NCBI GenBank assembly: GCA_902790885.1
Contig: CADATR010000058.1
Coordinates: forward strand, 1-9,937
Reading direction: 5' to 3'
Origin: an uncultured Eubacteriales bacterium
GTDB lineage: Bacteria; Bacillota_A; Clostridia; Peptostreptococcales; Anaerovoracaceae
Length of the DNA: 9,937 nucleotides
Notes under the pieces: generated by a model
What the model saw: only the letters and a program-made list of their open reading frames with translations
What the model was told of the DNA's origin: nothing
Database searches by the model: none
Shown: positions 1 through 5,668 of the stretch, piece after piece
Layout of the letters: every line of letters begins with the position of its first letter
Position numbering within the stretch: position 1 is the first letter of the stretch
Program-made: the position numbers and the translations under genes

Positions 1-2
1 TG

Positions 3-818
3 AAGAAAGTTATAAATGAAAAAAGAATAAAAGTGTGTGAACGCGTAAGGGAAAGCCTCGGGTGTACAGGAAGAGCGGGATCTAAGAGAGGTAGCTATCT
101 TGTCGAGGCAGCGATTACTCTGCCCATATTCATAATAGCAGTTGTTTGCATGTCTTCAATAATTCTCATGTATGCATGTATAGAGGACTGCAATTTCATG
201 GCAGCCAATGAGATGAGAAAAGCGGGCGGAGAGGCCATTATATCCGAAACGGCAATCACGGTTCCTTACCGAATAAAGAAACAGATTATAAACGATCATT
301 CCCTTGTCGATTCCGCAAGTGTTACGGACTTTGGCTACAGAGTAACAAGATGGGATATAGATGAGCTCATTGCCGTAAGCGTGCTGATGAAAATGAACTC
401 CAAAAACCCACTGGGATTATTGTCGAAAGCGGAGTATGAAATCTCGATGGTTACCAGAGCATATGTCGGCAGATTCAGGGGATATGATGCAATGAGCGCA
501 GAGGAGTTCGGATCTGATGGAGATGCGGTGTTCATATTCCCTAAAAGGGGAGAGAAGTATCACAGCGAAGGCTGCAGACATCTCAAAGCTGCTTCGGTTT
601 CAGGCGTTCTGTCATCAGAGATAAAGCGCAAGTACAGGTCATGCCCTCTTTGCAGGAGCGGCAAAGCCTCTGCAGGAACCCTCATATATTATTTCCCTGC
701 TGCCGGCGAGGACTATCATCTCAGGGGCTGCGCTTCACTGCAGAGAAACTATATAGAGATAGAACGTCAGGTTGCGATTAACAGAGGATACGGCGCATGC
801 GCCACCTGCGGCGGATAG
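3..818 (+). CDS. TadE-like pseudopilin with two C-terminal Cys/His modules (5' end at window edge)
   Basis: This is probably a minor pseudopilin of a Tad pilus or secretion system, anchored in the cytoplasmic membrane. Residue numbers here count from the GTG at 33. A basic stretch containing KRGSYLVEAAITLP is followed by a hydrophobic segment at about 22-47; the Gly, then Glu five residues on, matches a prepilin-peptidase site, as in TadE/TadF proteins. The C-terminus (166-261) holds two similar modules, each with an FP..G..YH...GC..L core and a closing C-x2-C: C181 with C204/C207, and C233 with C256/C259. Such modules resemble the small Cys/His units at the ends of some secreted nucleases and probably bind zinc (inference). 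The frame stays open to base 3, and bases 1-2 are TG. The true start is therefore likely an NTG one base outside the window, giving an N-terminus of KKVINEKRIK; the GTG at 33 lacks a good ribosome binding site. Confidence 0.75.
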   Translation, partial: KKVINEKRIKVCERVRESLGCTGRAGSKRGSYLVEAAITLPIFIIAVVCMSSIILMYACIEDCNFMAANEMRKAGGEAIISETAITVPYRIKKQIINDHSLVDSASVTDFGYRVTRWDIDELIAVSVLMKMNSKNPLGLLSKAEYEISMVTRAYVGRFRGYDAMSAEEFGSDGDAVFIFPKRGEKYHSEGCRHLKAASVSGVLSSEIKRKYRSCPLCRSGKASAGTLIYYFPAAGEDYHLRGCASLQRNYIEIERQVAINRGYGACATCGG

Positions 819-834
819 CCCGGAGGAGGAATCA

Positions 835-1356
835 ATGGATAAGATAAGACACGAGCTTTCAGGATACAGACTGCCGTCATATGTCGAAGAAATACTGACA
901 CAGAACTACTGCCCGGGATTTATGCGGATGAGCATGGTCCGCGAAAAGCAGAAGTATCAATTCAGCTATAAGCCGAATGCATACAGGAAGCTGGAGTATA
1001 AGGAGCTCAGCCTGTACGAAAAGATTATTCTTATCAAGACTCTGATCACTCTCAGTGAGATAAACAAAGATCACCTGATCAGACCGGAGACTTATCTTTT
1101 GGAGCCGGAGCTCATTTATCTGAAAGATAAAAACGTAAACAGCAGCGATGTAAAAATAATGTACTATCCCGATGTTAAGTATCTCAGCTTCAGATACAAG
1201 CTGGTGCTCTTTGCCGACAGGATAATCGATAAGAGAAATCGTGAGGAGAAAGAATTCCTGGAAGGCATGAGACAGGCATCCGAATCCGGAGATGTAAACA
1301 GGATAAAACTCTTTCTGGATAAGTGTATAACAAGGATGGAAAGGATGTTACAATAG
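835..1356 (+). CDS. DUF6382-like protein without FHA domain, Tad-locus associated
   Basis: This 173-residue soluble protein has no signal peptide or membrane segment. The ATG at 835 is chosen because GGAGGAGG lies at 822-829, 5 bases upstream; a longer frame from a TTG at 772 would overlap the previous gene and has no such site. The middle (LSLYEKIILIKTLITL, then residues around ETYLLEPELIYLKD and the following YYPD) resembles DUF6382. In Clostridia that domain usually forms the N-terminal half of FHA-domain proteins in Tad/type II secretion gene clusters. Here no FHA domain follows: the protein ends in a charged helical stretch rich in Glu, Lys and Arg. The assignment rests on pattern memory, not a search. 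It starts only 16 bases after the TadE-like gene, so the two are almost surely co-transcribed. A role as a cytoplasmic partner of the pilus machine is inference. Confidence 0.6.
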   Translation: MDKIRHELSGYRLPSYVEEILTQNYCPGFMRMSMVREKQKYQFSYKPNAYRKLEYKELSLYEKIILIKTLITLSEINKDHLIRPETYLLEPELIYLKDKNVNSSDVKIMYYPDVKYLSFRYKLVLFADRIIDKRNREEKEFLEGMRQASESGDVNRIKLFLDKCITRMERMLQ

Positions 1357-1399
1357 AGAATAATCAAATACATCAATCGGAAAAGGACGGACAGCATCT

Positions 1400-1687
1400 A
1401 TGATAAGACATATAGTAATGTTCAAAATTAAGGACGAATACAAGAGCGAGATTCCTCAGCTTATAGATAATTTCTATGCCATGAAGGGGAAAATCGAAGG
1501 CTTACTGGACCTCGAAGCGGGTGCGGACATACTGCACAGCGAGAGGTCATATGATCTGGCGCTGGTCACTCTGTTTGAGAACAGGGAAGCCTTTGACGCA
1601 TACCAGACCCATCCGGTACACATGCCGGTCAAAAAGCGCATGCACGAGGTCCGCAGCGGCTCGGTTGCGTGCGATTTTGAAGTGTAG
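1400..1687 (+). CDS. Dabb (stress-responsive A/B barrel) domain protein
   Basis: A 95-residue protein that is entirely one Dabb domain, a ferredoxin-like fold that dimerises into a small barrel. Typical signs are the start MIRHIVMFKIK, a helix with spaced hydrophobics, GLLDLEAG, the SYDLALVTLFENREAFDAYQ stretch, and HPVHMPV near the end. Members range from plant stress proteins to small bacterial proteins of mostly unknown function; a few act as cyclases or monooxygenase-like enzymes, so no reaction can be named here. The start at 1400 is supported by an AAGGACG-type site at 1383-1389. It lies 43 bases after the DUF6382-like gene with no terminator between them, so it may belong to the same transcript. 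No convincing terminator follows it before the next promoter. Confidence 0.85.
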   Translation: MIRHIVMFKIKDEYKSEIPQLIDNFYAMKGKIEGLLDLEAGADILHSERSYDLALVTLFENREAFDAYQTHPVHMPVKKRMHEVRSGSVACDFEV

Positions 1688-1712
1688 ATGCAGGGCTGTT
1701 CACAATCAGACC

Positions 1713-1741
1713 TTGTTGTATCTTAAAGTATGAGATACAAT
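1713..1741 (+). promoter_or_regulatory. Promoter of the scaffold-GGGtGRT pair
   Basis: TTGTTG at 1713-1718 and TACAAT at 1736-1741 are separated by exactly 17 bases. The -10 box matches 5 of 6 consensus positions; the -35 matches 3 of 6. The site lies 52 bases before the ATG at 1794, which leaves room for a leader with the AGGAGG site at 1780-1785. The weak -35 and the overlapping dyad suggest a regulated promoter (inference). Confidence 0.6.
1716..1740. promoter_or_regulatory. Candidate operator: 8-bp perfect dyad over the promoter
   Basis: TTGTATCT at 1716-1723 and AGATACAA at 1733-1740 are exact inverted repeats around a 9-base centre. The dyad covers the end of the -35 box, the whole spacer and most of the -10 box, which is a classical repressor position. 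No T-run follows, so it is not an intrinsic terminator. The regulator is unknown. A dimeric repressor such as an Rrf2-family Fe-S sensor would suit a scaffold gene, but nothing in the sequence identifies it. Confidence 0.5.
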
Positions 1742-1745
1742 AAGT

Positions 1746-1771
1746 GTGATTGAGTTAGAAATCAATTTCAC
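1746..1771 (+). promoter_or_regulatory. Weak stem-loop in the leader of the scaffold gene
   Basis: GTGATTGA at 1746-1753 can pair with TCAAT (1762-1766) and CAC (1769-1771), leaving a TT bulge and an 8-base loop. It would end 8 bases before the AGGAGG site. The stem is AT-rich and could be chance; it does not match any riboswitch I recognise. Confidence 0.2.
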
Positions 1772-1793
1772 TGACTATCAGGAGGTTACTATT

Positions 1794-2486
1794 ATGATTT
1801 ATTCAGCAGAAGTGAAAGGCATGTGTCCTGTTCACCAGGGCGTGCACCACGGCAGTGCACCGATTCCTGAAGAAGGAAAATGGGTAAAGCCTCAGCAGAT
1901 TTCCGATATTTCCGGCTATACCCACGGTATCGGCTGGTGCGCACCTCAGCAGGGAGCCTGCAAGCTTTCACTCAACGTTAAGGATGGCATCATCCAGGAA
2001 GCTCTGGTCGAGACGATCGGCTGCTCCGGAATGACACATTCTGCAGCTATGGCAGCAGAGATCCTTCCGGGACTCACATTACTCGAGGCACTTAATACTG
2101 ACCTCGTATGCGATGCTATCAACACTGCAATGAGAGAGATCTTCCTGCAGATCGTTTACGGACGTTCACAGAGTGCTTTCTCTGAGGGCGGTCTCCAGAT
2201 CGGAGCCGGTCTTGAGGACCTCGGCAAGGGAACAAGATCAATGGTCGGAACAACATACGGCACCCTGGAGAAGGGACCTAGATATCTCGACCTCACAGAA
2301 GGTTATATCACACAGCTTGCTCTTGACGAAGATGACGAGATCATCGGATACAAGTATCTCAACTTCGGCAAGATGATGGATTTCATCAAGGCAGGAGACG
2401 ACCCGGTAAAGGCCGTCGAGAAGGCTTCGGGCCAGTACGGACGCGTTGCTGATGCCGCTAAACTGATCGATCCGCGTAAGGAATAA
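1794..2486 (+). CDS. IscU/NifU-like iron-sulfur cluster scaffold protein
   Basis: A 230-residue cytoplasmic protein with an N-terminal half that follows the IscU/NifU_N pattern. KDGIIQEA (63-70), GCSGMTHSAAMAAEIL (76-91) and LPGLTLLEAL (91-100) line up with IscU segments EGIIEDA, GCGSAIASSS and the following helix. IscU-type proteins assemble [2Fe-2S] or [4Fe-4S] clusters and pass them on. Candidate ligands are C49, C56, C77 and C106; C11 sits in a further C-P-V-H stretch with H18 and H19. The C-terminal half (about 107-230) is an extension not found in plain IscU. The ATG at 1794 is chosen for the AGGAGG at 1780-1785, 8 bases upstream; a GTG at 1746 would place the leader stem-loop in the coding region. 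It precedes the GGGtGRT gene by 18 bases, a pairing I recall from many Clostridia. Isoleucine codons are 14 ATC, 4 ATT and 0 ATA, which suggests high expression. Confidence 0.8.
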   Translation: MIYSAEVKGMCPVHQGVHHGSAPIPEEGKWVKPQQISDISGYTHGIGWCAPQQGACKLSLNVKDGIIQEALVETIGCSGMTHSAAMAAEILPGLTLLEALNTDLVCDAINTAMREIFLQIVYGRSQSAFSEGGLQIGAGLEDLGKGTRSMVGTTYGTLEKGPRYLDLTEGYITQLALDEDDEIIGYKYLNFGKMMDFIKAGDDPVKAVEKASGQYGRVADAAKLIDPRKE

Positions 2487-2504
2487 TACAGGGAGGAAAG
2501 AGAC

Positions 2505-3524
2505 ATGATTACATTTGAATCTTACGAAAGAAGAGAAAAACAGATCCTTTCCAAACTGGCTGAGTACGGTATCGGATCTATCGAAGAAGCAGAGCAGATC
2601 ACAAAGGACGCCGGTCTTGATGTTTATCACATGATCGAGAACATACAGCCTATCTGCTTCGAAAACGCAAAGTGGGCTTACACTGTAGGTGCAGCGATCG
2701 CTATCAAGAAGGGCTGCCGCAAGGCTGCTGACGCAGCTGCAGCTATCGGCGAAGGCCTCCAGGCATTCTGCATTCCTGGTTCCGTTGCTGACCGCCGTAA
2801 GGTAGGTCTCGGACACGGCAACCTCGGAAAGATGCTCCTCGAAGAGGACACAGAGTGCTTCGCATTCCTCGCAGGGCACGAGTCATTCGCTGCTGCAGAG
2901 GGCGCCATCGGAATCGCTTCGAAGGCCAACAAAGTCCGCCAGAAACCGCTCAGAGTCATCCTCAACGGTCTCGGAAAGGACGCAGCTCAGATCATCTCCA
3001 GGATCAACGGATTCACATACGTTGAGACAGAGTATGACTACTTCACAGGTGAGCTCAAGGAAGTATTCAGAAAGTGCTACTCCAAGGACCCTGAGAGCCC
3101 AAGGGCACAGGTCAACTGCTACGGAGCAAACGACGTACAGGAAGGCGTAGCCATCCTCTGGCATGAGAACGTTGACGTATCCATCACAGGTAACTCGACG
3201 AACCCTACAAGATTCCAGCACCCTGTAGCAGGAACATACAAGAAGGAAAGACTCGAGGCAGGCAAGAAGTACTTCTCGGTAGCTTCGGGCGGCGGCACAG
3301 GACGTACACTGCATCCTGACAACATGGCTGCAGGTCCTGCATCCTATGGTATGACAGATACTATGGGACGTATGCACTCCGACGCTCAGTTCGCCGGATC
3401 ATCCTCCGTACCTGCACACGTAGAGATGATGGGCCTCATCGGAGCAGGCAACAACCCTATGGTTGGAATGACCGTATCCGTAGCTGTTTCCATCGAGGAA
3501 GCAGCAAATGCAGGCAAGTTCTGA
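2505..3524 (+). CDS. GGGtGRT-family protein, function unknown
   Basis: A 339-residue soluble protein named after its signature, seen here as GGGTGRT at residues 262-268, followed by LHPDNMAAGPASYGMTDTMGRMH. The length fits the family. The Gly-rich signature suggests a phosphate- or nucleotide-binding loop, but it is not a Walker A motif and no reaction is established. Six cysteines are present (among them C51 and C71), so a metal or cluster site is possible; this is inference. The start at 2505 has GGGAGG at 2491-2496. It follows the Fe-S scaffold gene by 18 bases with no terminator between them, so the two form one transcript and probably one pathway. Isoleucine codons (19 ATC, 2 ATT, 1 ATA), with heavy use of CTC, AAC and AAG, point to an abundant protein. 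No signal peptide or membrane segment is seen. Confidence 0.9.
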   Translation: MITFESYERREKQILSKLAEYGIGSIEEAEQITKDAGLDVYHMIENIQPICFENAKWAYTVGAAIAIKKGCRKAADAAAAIGEGLQAFCIPGSVADRRKVGLGHGNLGKMLLEEDTECFAFLAGHESFAAAEGAIGIASKANKVRQKPLRVILNGLGKDAAQIISRINGFTYVETEYDYFTGELKEVFRKCYSKDPESPRAQVNCYGANDVQEGVAILWHENVDVSITGNSTNPTRFQHPVAGTYKKERLEAGKKYFSVASGGGTGRTLHPDNMAAGPASYGMTDTMGRMHSDAQFAGSSSVPAHVEMMGLIGAGNNPMVGMTVSVAVSIEEAANAGKF

Positions 3525-3566
3525 TCCAATCATAAACACTGATCGATGATCACAACAGCTGATCAG
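3521..3566. repeat. Three CTGATC copies after the GGGtGRT gene
   Basis: CTGATC occurs at 3521-3526, 3539-3544 and 3559-3564, spaced 18 and 20 bases apart, roughly two helical turns. The second copy is part of the inverted repeat TGATC-GAT-GATCA (3540-3552) and the third of the palindrome CTGATCAG (3559-3566). They could bind a regulator of the downstream gene, or be chance; the first copy overlaps the stop codon of the GGGtGRT gene. Confidence 0.3.
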
Positions 3567-3578
3567 ATGTAAATGACG

Positions 3579-3602
3579 CGGCCGGCGGTTATCCGCCGGC
3601 CG
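3579..3602 (+). terminator. GC-rich 10-bp hairpin between the GGGtGRT and IspH-S1 genes
   Basis: CGGCCGGCGG (3579-3588), loop TTAT, then CCGCCGGCCG (3593-3602) form a perfect 10-bp stem. It is followed only by TACTTTG, so the U-run of a standard terminator is poor. It could be a weak terminator for the scaffold-GGGtGRT transcript or a leader hairpin in front of IspH, whose likely GTG start is 22 bases downstream. I see no good promoter between this hairpin and that start. Confidence 0.5.
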
Positions 3603-3623
3603 TACTTTGAAAGTGAGAACGAA

Positions 3624-5612
3624 GTGGAAATTATAAGAGCAAAGCATTCGGGTTTCTGTTTCGGAGTAAACAGAGCAATCGACATGGCCTTCAGTGAAGC
3701 CGAAAAGAAGGACCGTCAGGGCCGCCTCTTTACCTGCGGCTATCTCATCCACAACAAGGAGGTCGTCAAAAGGCTCGAGTCGATGGGCGTAGCAATGATA
3801 GAGTCCCTCGATGAGGCTGCCGGAGGCGATACCGTGATAGTAAGATCGCACGGGGAGCCTAAGGAATTCTATGACAAGGCGGCTGAGCGGGGCATAGACC
3901 TTATTGACACTACCTGTGTTTTCGTCAAGAAAATACATGATATCGTATATGACGCACATGAAGCCGGCATTCCGGTCGTAGTGATAGGAGACAGGGAGCA
4001 CCAGGAGGTAAAGGCTACAAACGGCTGGTGCGGTTACAGCGCCCACCTCATAGGCGACGCGGCGGAAGCTGAAGCCGAGGCGGAGCAGCTAAGAGGCAAA
4101 AAACCCATCATCGTCTGCCAGACTACGATCAAGGAAGAGCTCCTCAAGGAAGTCCTTGAAGTCTTTGATAAAGCCGGGATTAGCTATGATATACGCAACA
4201 CCATCTGCAACGCGACGCGCGACAGACAGGAGAGCTGCGCTGAGCTCGCGTCACAGGTAGATGCCATGGTTGTGATAGGAGATGCGCACAGCTCCAATTC
4301 CAGGAAGCTTTATGAAATCGCGAAAAAAAACAACAAAAACAGTGTATTTATCGAAAATGCCGATAATTTACTGTTGAATAGGTTGACAAAATATACTAAA
4401 ATTGGCTTTATAGCGGGTGCATCGACGCCCGAGTGGATTATCAAGGAGGTTATTTCCCACATGAGCGAAAATGTCAACAAGAGTATGGAACAGAATCCAA
4501 TGATGGATTTCATGGATGACATTGAGAAATCTTTACGTTTGCCGAAACCTGGTGATATTATTGACGGCAAAGTCGATCAGGTAATGAGCGACGCTGTTAT
4601 CGTCAACATGGGTTGCAAGAAGGATGGTATCTTAAGGTCAGACGAGGTTGCAATGGAAGAGGGCCAGACCCTCGCGGACCTGTACAAGGTAGGGGACGAG
4701 ATCAAGGCGAAGGTCATCAAGTCCGATGATGGCGAAGGCGGAATCATGCTTTCAACAAAGAGACTTGTGGCTGTAGAGAACTATGCAGAGCTTGAAGCAG
4801 CGATGGAAAACAGAGAGAACATCACTGTCACACTCACAAGAGCTGTGAACGGCGGTGTCATCGCAGCTTACAAGGAGATCACAGGCTTCATTCCTATGTC
4901 GCAGCTTTCCGACAGGTACGTCGAAAACGCAGAAGAGTTCCTGGGTCAGACTTTCGATGTAAGAGTAATCAGAGTAGATACCAAGCGTAACAGAGCAGTT
5001 TTCTCAAGAAAGGCCATATTGGTTGATGAGAAGCGCAAGGCTGTAGCTGAGATCTGGGAGAACCTGAACGTCGGCGATATCGTCGAAGGTAAGGTCATGA
5101 GATTCACTGACTACGGCGCATTCGTAGATATCGGCGGAGTAGATGGACTTCTCCACATTTCTGAGATCTCCTGGGGCAAGCTCAAACACCCTGAAGAAGT
5201 TCTCAAGATCGGTGACATCATCAATGTTAAGATCCTCTCCCTCAACGAAGAGAAGGGCAAGATCAGCCTCGGTCTCAAGCAGACCCAGCCTGAGCCATGG
5301 ACTCTCGTTGGTGAGAAGTATCAGGTAGGCGATGTGCTCGAGGGCAAAGTTGTACAGATCAAAGATTACGGTGCATTTGTCGAACTCGAAGCAGGCCTGG
5401 ACGGACTTGTTCATATCTCTGAGATCGCTAACAAGAGAGTTGAGAACGTATTTGACGAGCTCAAGGTCGGCGAGACTGTCAATGTTAAGATCATGGAGAT
5501 CGATCCTGACAAGAGAAGGATCAGCCTGAGCATCAAAGCTACTCTCCCTGCTGAAGAAGCAAAGGAAGAGGCTCCTGCAGAGGAAGCTGAAGAGGCTAAG
5601 GAAGAAGAATAG
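3624..5612 (+). CDS. ispH: Fusion of IspH (HMBPP reductase) and ribosomal protein S1
   Basis: A 662-residue two-part protein. Residues 1-279 are 4-hydroxy-3-methylbut-2-enyl diphosphate reductase, the last MEP-pathway step, making IPP and DMAPP with a [4Fe-4S] cluster. Cluster ligands C12, C98 and C195 are present, with active-site H43, H76, H126 and E128, the QTT motif and the SSNS phosphate-binding stretch, so the enzyme looks intact. After a linker come four S1 RNA-binding repeats at about 308-379, 397-465, 483-552 and 566-639, then an acidic Glu/Ala/Lys tail. S1 repeats bind mRNA; in Clostridia this fusion is known, but why the two are joined is not settled. The GTG at 3624 is preferred over an ATG at 3573, which lies in front of the hairpin and would add an unconserved N-terminus; its site (AAAGTGAG, 3610-3617) is weak. 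Codon use differs sharply between the halves, and an internal start before S1 is likely (see the separate entries). Confidence 0.93.
   Translation: MEIIRAKHSGFCFGVNRAIDMAFSEAEKKDRQGRLFTCGYLIHNKEVVKRLESMGVAMIESLDEAAGGDTVIVRSHGEPKEFYDKAAERGIDLIDTTCVFVKKIHDIVYDAHEAGIPVVVIGDREHQEVKATNGWCGYSAHLIGDAAEAEAEAEQLRGKKPIIVCQTTIKEELLKEVLEVFDKAGISYDIRNTICNATRDRQESCAELASQVDAMVVIGDAHSSNSRKLYEIAKKNNKNSVFIENADNLLLNRLTKYTKIGFIAGASTPEWIIKEVISHMSENVNKSMEQNPMMDFMDDIEKSLRLPKPGDIIDGKVDQVMSDAVIVNMGCKKDGILRSDEVAMEEGQTLADLYKVGDEIKAKVIKSDDGEGGIMLSTKRLVAVENYAELEAAMENRENITVTLTRAVNGGVIAAYKEITGFIPMSQLSDRYVENAEEFLGQTFDVRVIRVDTKRNRAVFSRKAILVDEKRKAVAEIWENLNVGDIVEGKVMRFTDYGAFVDIGGVDGLLHISEISWGKLKHPEEVLKIGDIINVKILSLNEEKGKISLGLKQTQPEPWTLVGEKYQVGDVLEGKVVQIKDYGAFVELEAGLDGLVHISEIANKRVENVFDELKVGETVNVKIMEIDPDKRRISLSIKATLPAEEAKEEAPAEEAEEAKEEE
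4383..4412 (+). promoter_or_regulatory. Possible internal promoter before the S1 half
   Basis: An exact TTGACA lies at 4383-4388 inside the IspH part, in a local AT-rich stretch (about 4320-4412). The best-placed -10 candidates are poor: TTTATA at 4407-4412 (18-base spacer, 3 of 6 matches) or CTTTAT one base earlier. The position, 49-78 bases before the internal ATG at 4461, is right for a separate S1 transcript, but the -10 box makes this tentative. Confidence 0.3.
4443..4463 (+). promoter_or_regulatory. Internal ribosome binding site and start for a free S1 protein
   Basis: AAGGAGGT at 4443-4450 is a near-perfect ribosome binding site, 10 bases before an in-frame ATG at 4461. Translation from there would give a 383-residue protein starting MSENVNKSME with all four S1 repeats and no IspH part, close in size to stand-alone S1-like proteins of Bacillus (about 380 residues). 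The site is much stronger than that of the full-length start. The same bases encode IKEV near the end of IspH, so chance cannot be ruled out. Confidence 0.5.
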
Positions 5613-5639
5613 TCATTTTTCTGAAACTGCAATAATAAC

Positions 5640-5667
5640 AGCCGCATCCTTTTGGATGCGGCTATTT
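5640..5667 (+). terminator. Hairpin terminator after the IspH-S1 gene
   Basis: AGCCGCATCC (5640-5649), loop TTTT, and GGATGCGGCT (5654-5663) form a perfect 10-bp stem followed by ATTT. The U-run is short and is broken by A, so some read-through is likely. The structure ends 5 bases before the first possible start of the HAD gene, so it may also limit that gene's translation (inference). Confidence 0.75.
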
Positions 5668-5668
5668 A

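Noticed and set aside
772..834. TTG start for the DUF6382-like gene
   Set aside because: It overlaps the TadE-like coding region by 47 bases, and GGAGGAGG points to the ATG at 835.
1716..1740. Reading the dyad as a terminator of the Dabb gene
   Set aside because: No T-run follows on either strand and the stem is AT-rich; its position over promoter boxes fits an operator better.
1746..1793. Longer N-terminus of the scaffold protein from GTG 1746
   Set aside because: It has no ribosome binding site, overlaps the leader just behind the -10 box, and the ATG at 1794 has AGGAGG at ideal spacing.
2238..3377. Long open frames on the minus strand opposite the scaffold and GGGtGRT genes
   Set aside because: They mirror strongly biased coding sequence, lack ribosome binding sites and show no recognisable domain; they are by-products of the codon use of the + strand genes.
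3573..3623. Longer IspH-S1 start at ATG 3573
   Set aside because: It would translate through the GC hairpin and add 17 residues not expected in IspH; the conserved family start EIIRAKHSGFC follows the GTG at 3624 directly.
3399..4046. Minus-strand frame of about 215 codons opposite IspH
   Set aside because: It lies opposite an intact, fully conserved enzyme domain and its cysteine- and tyrosine-rich translation resembles no family.
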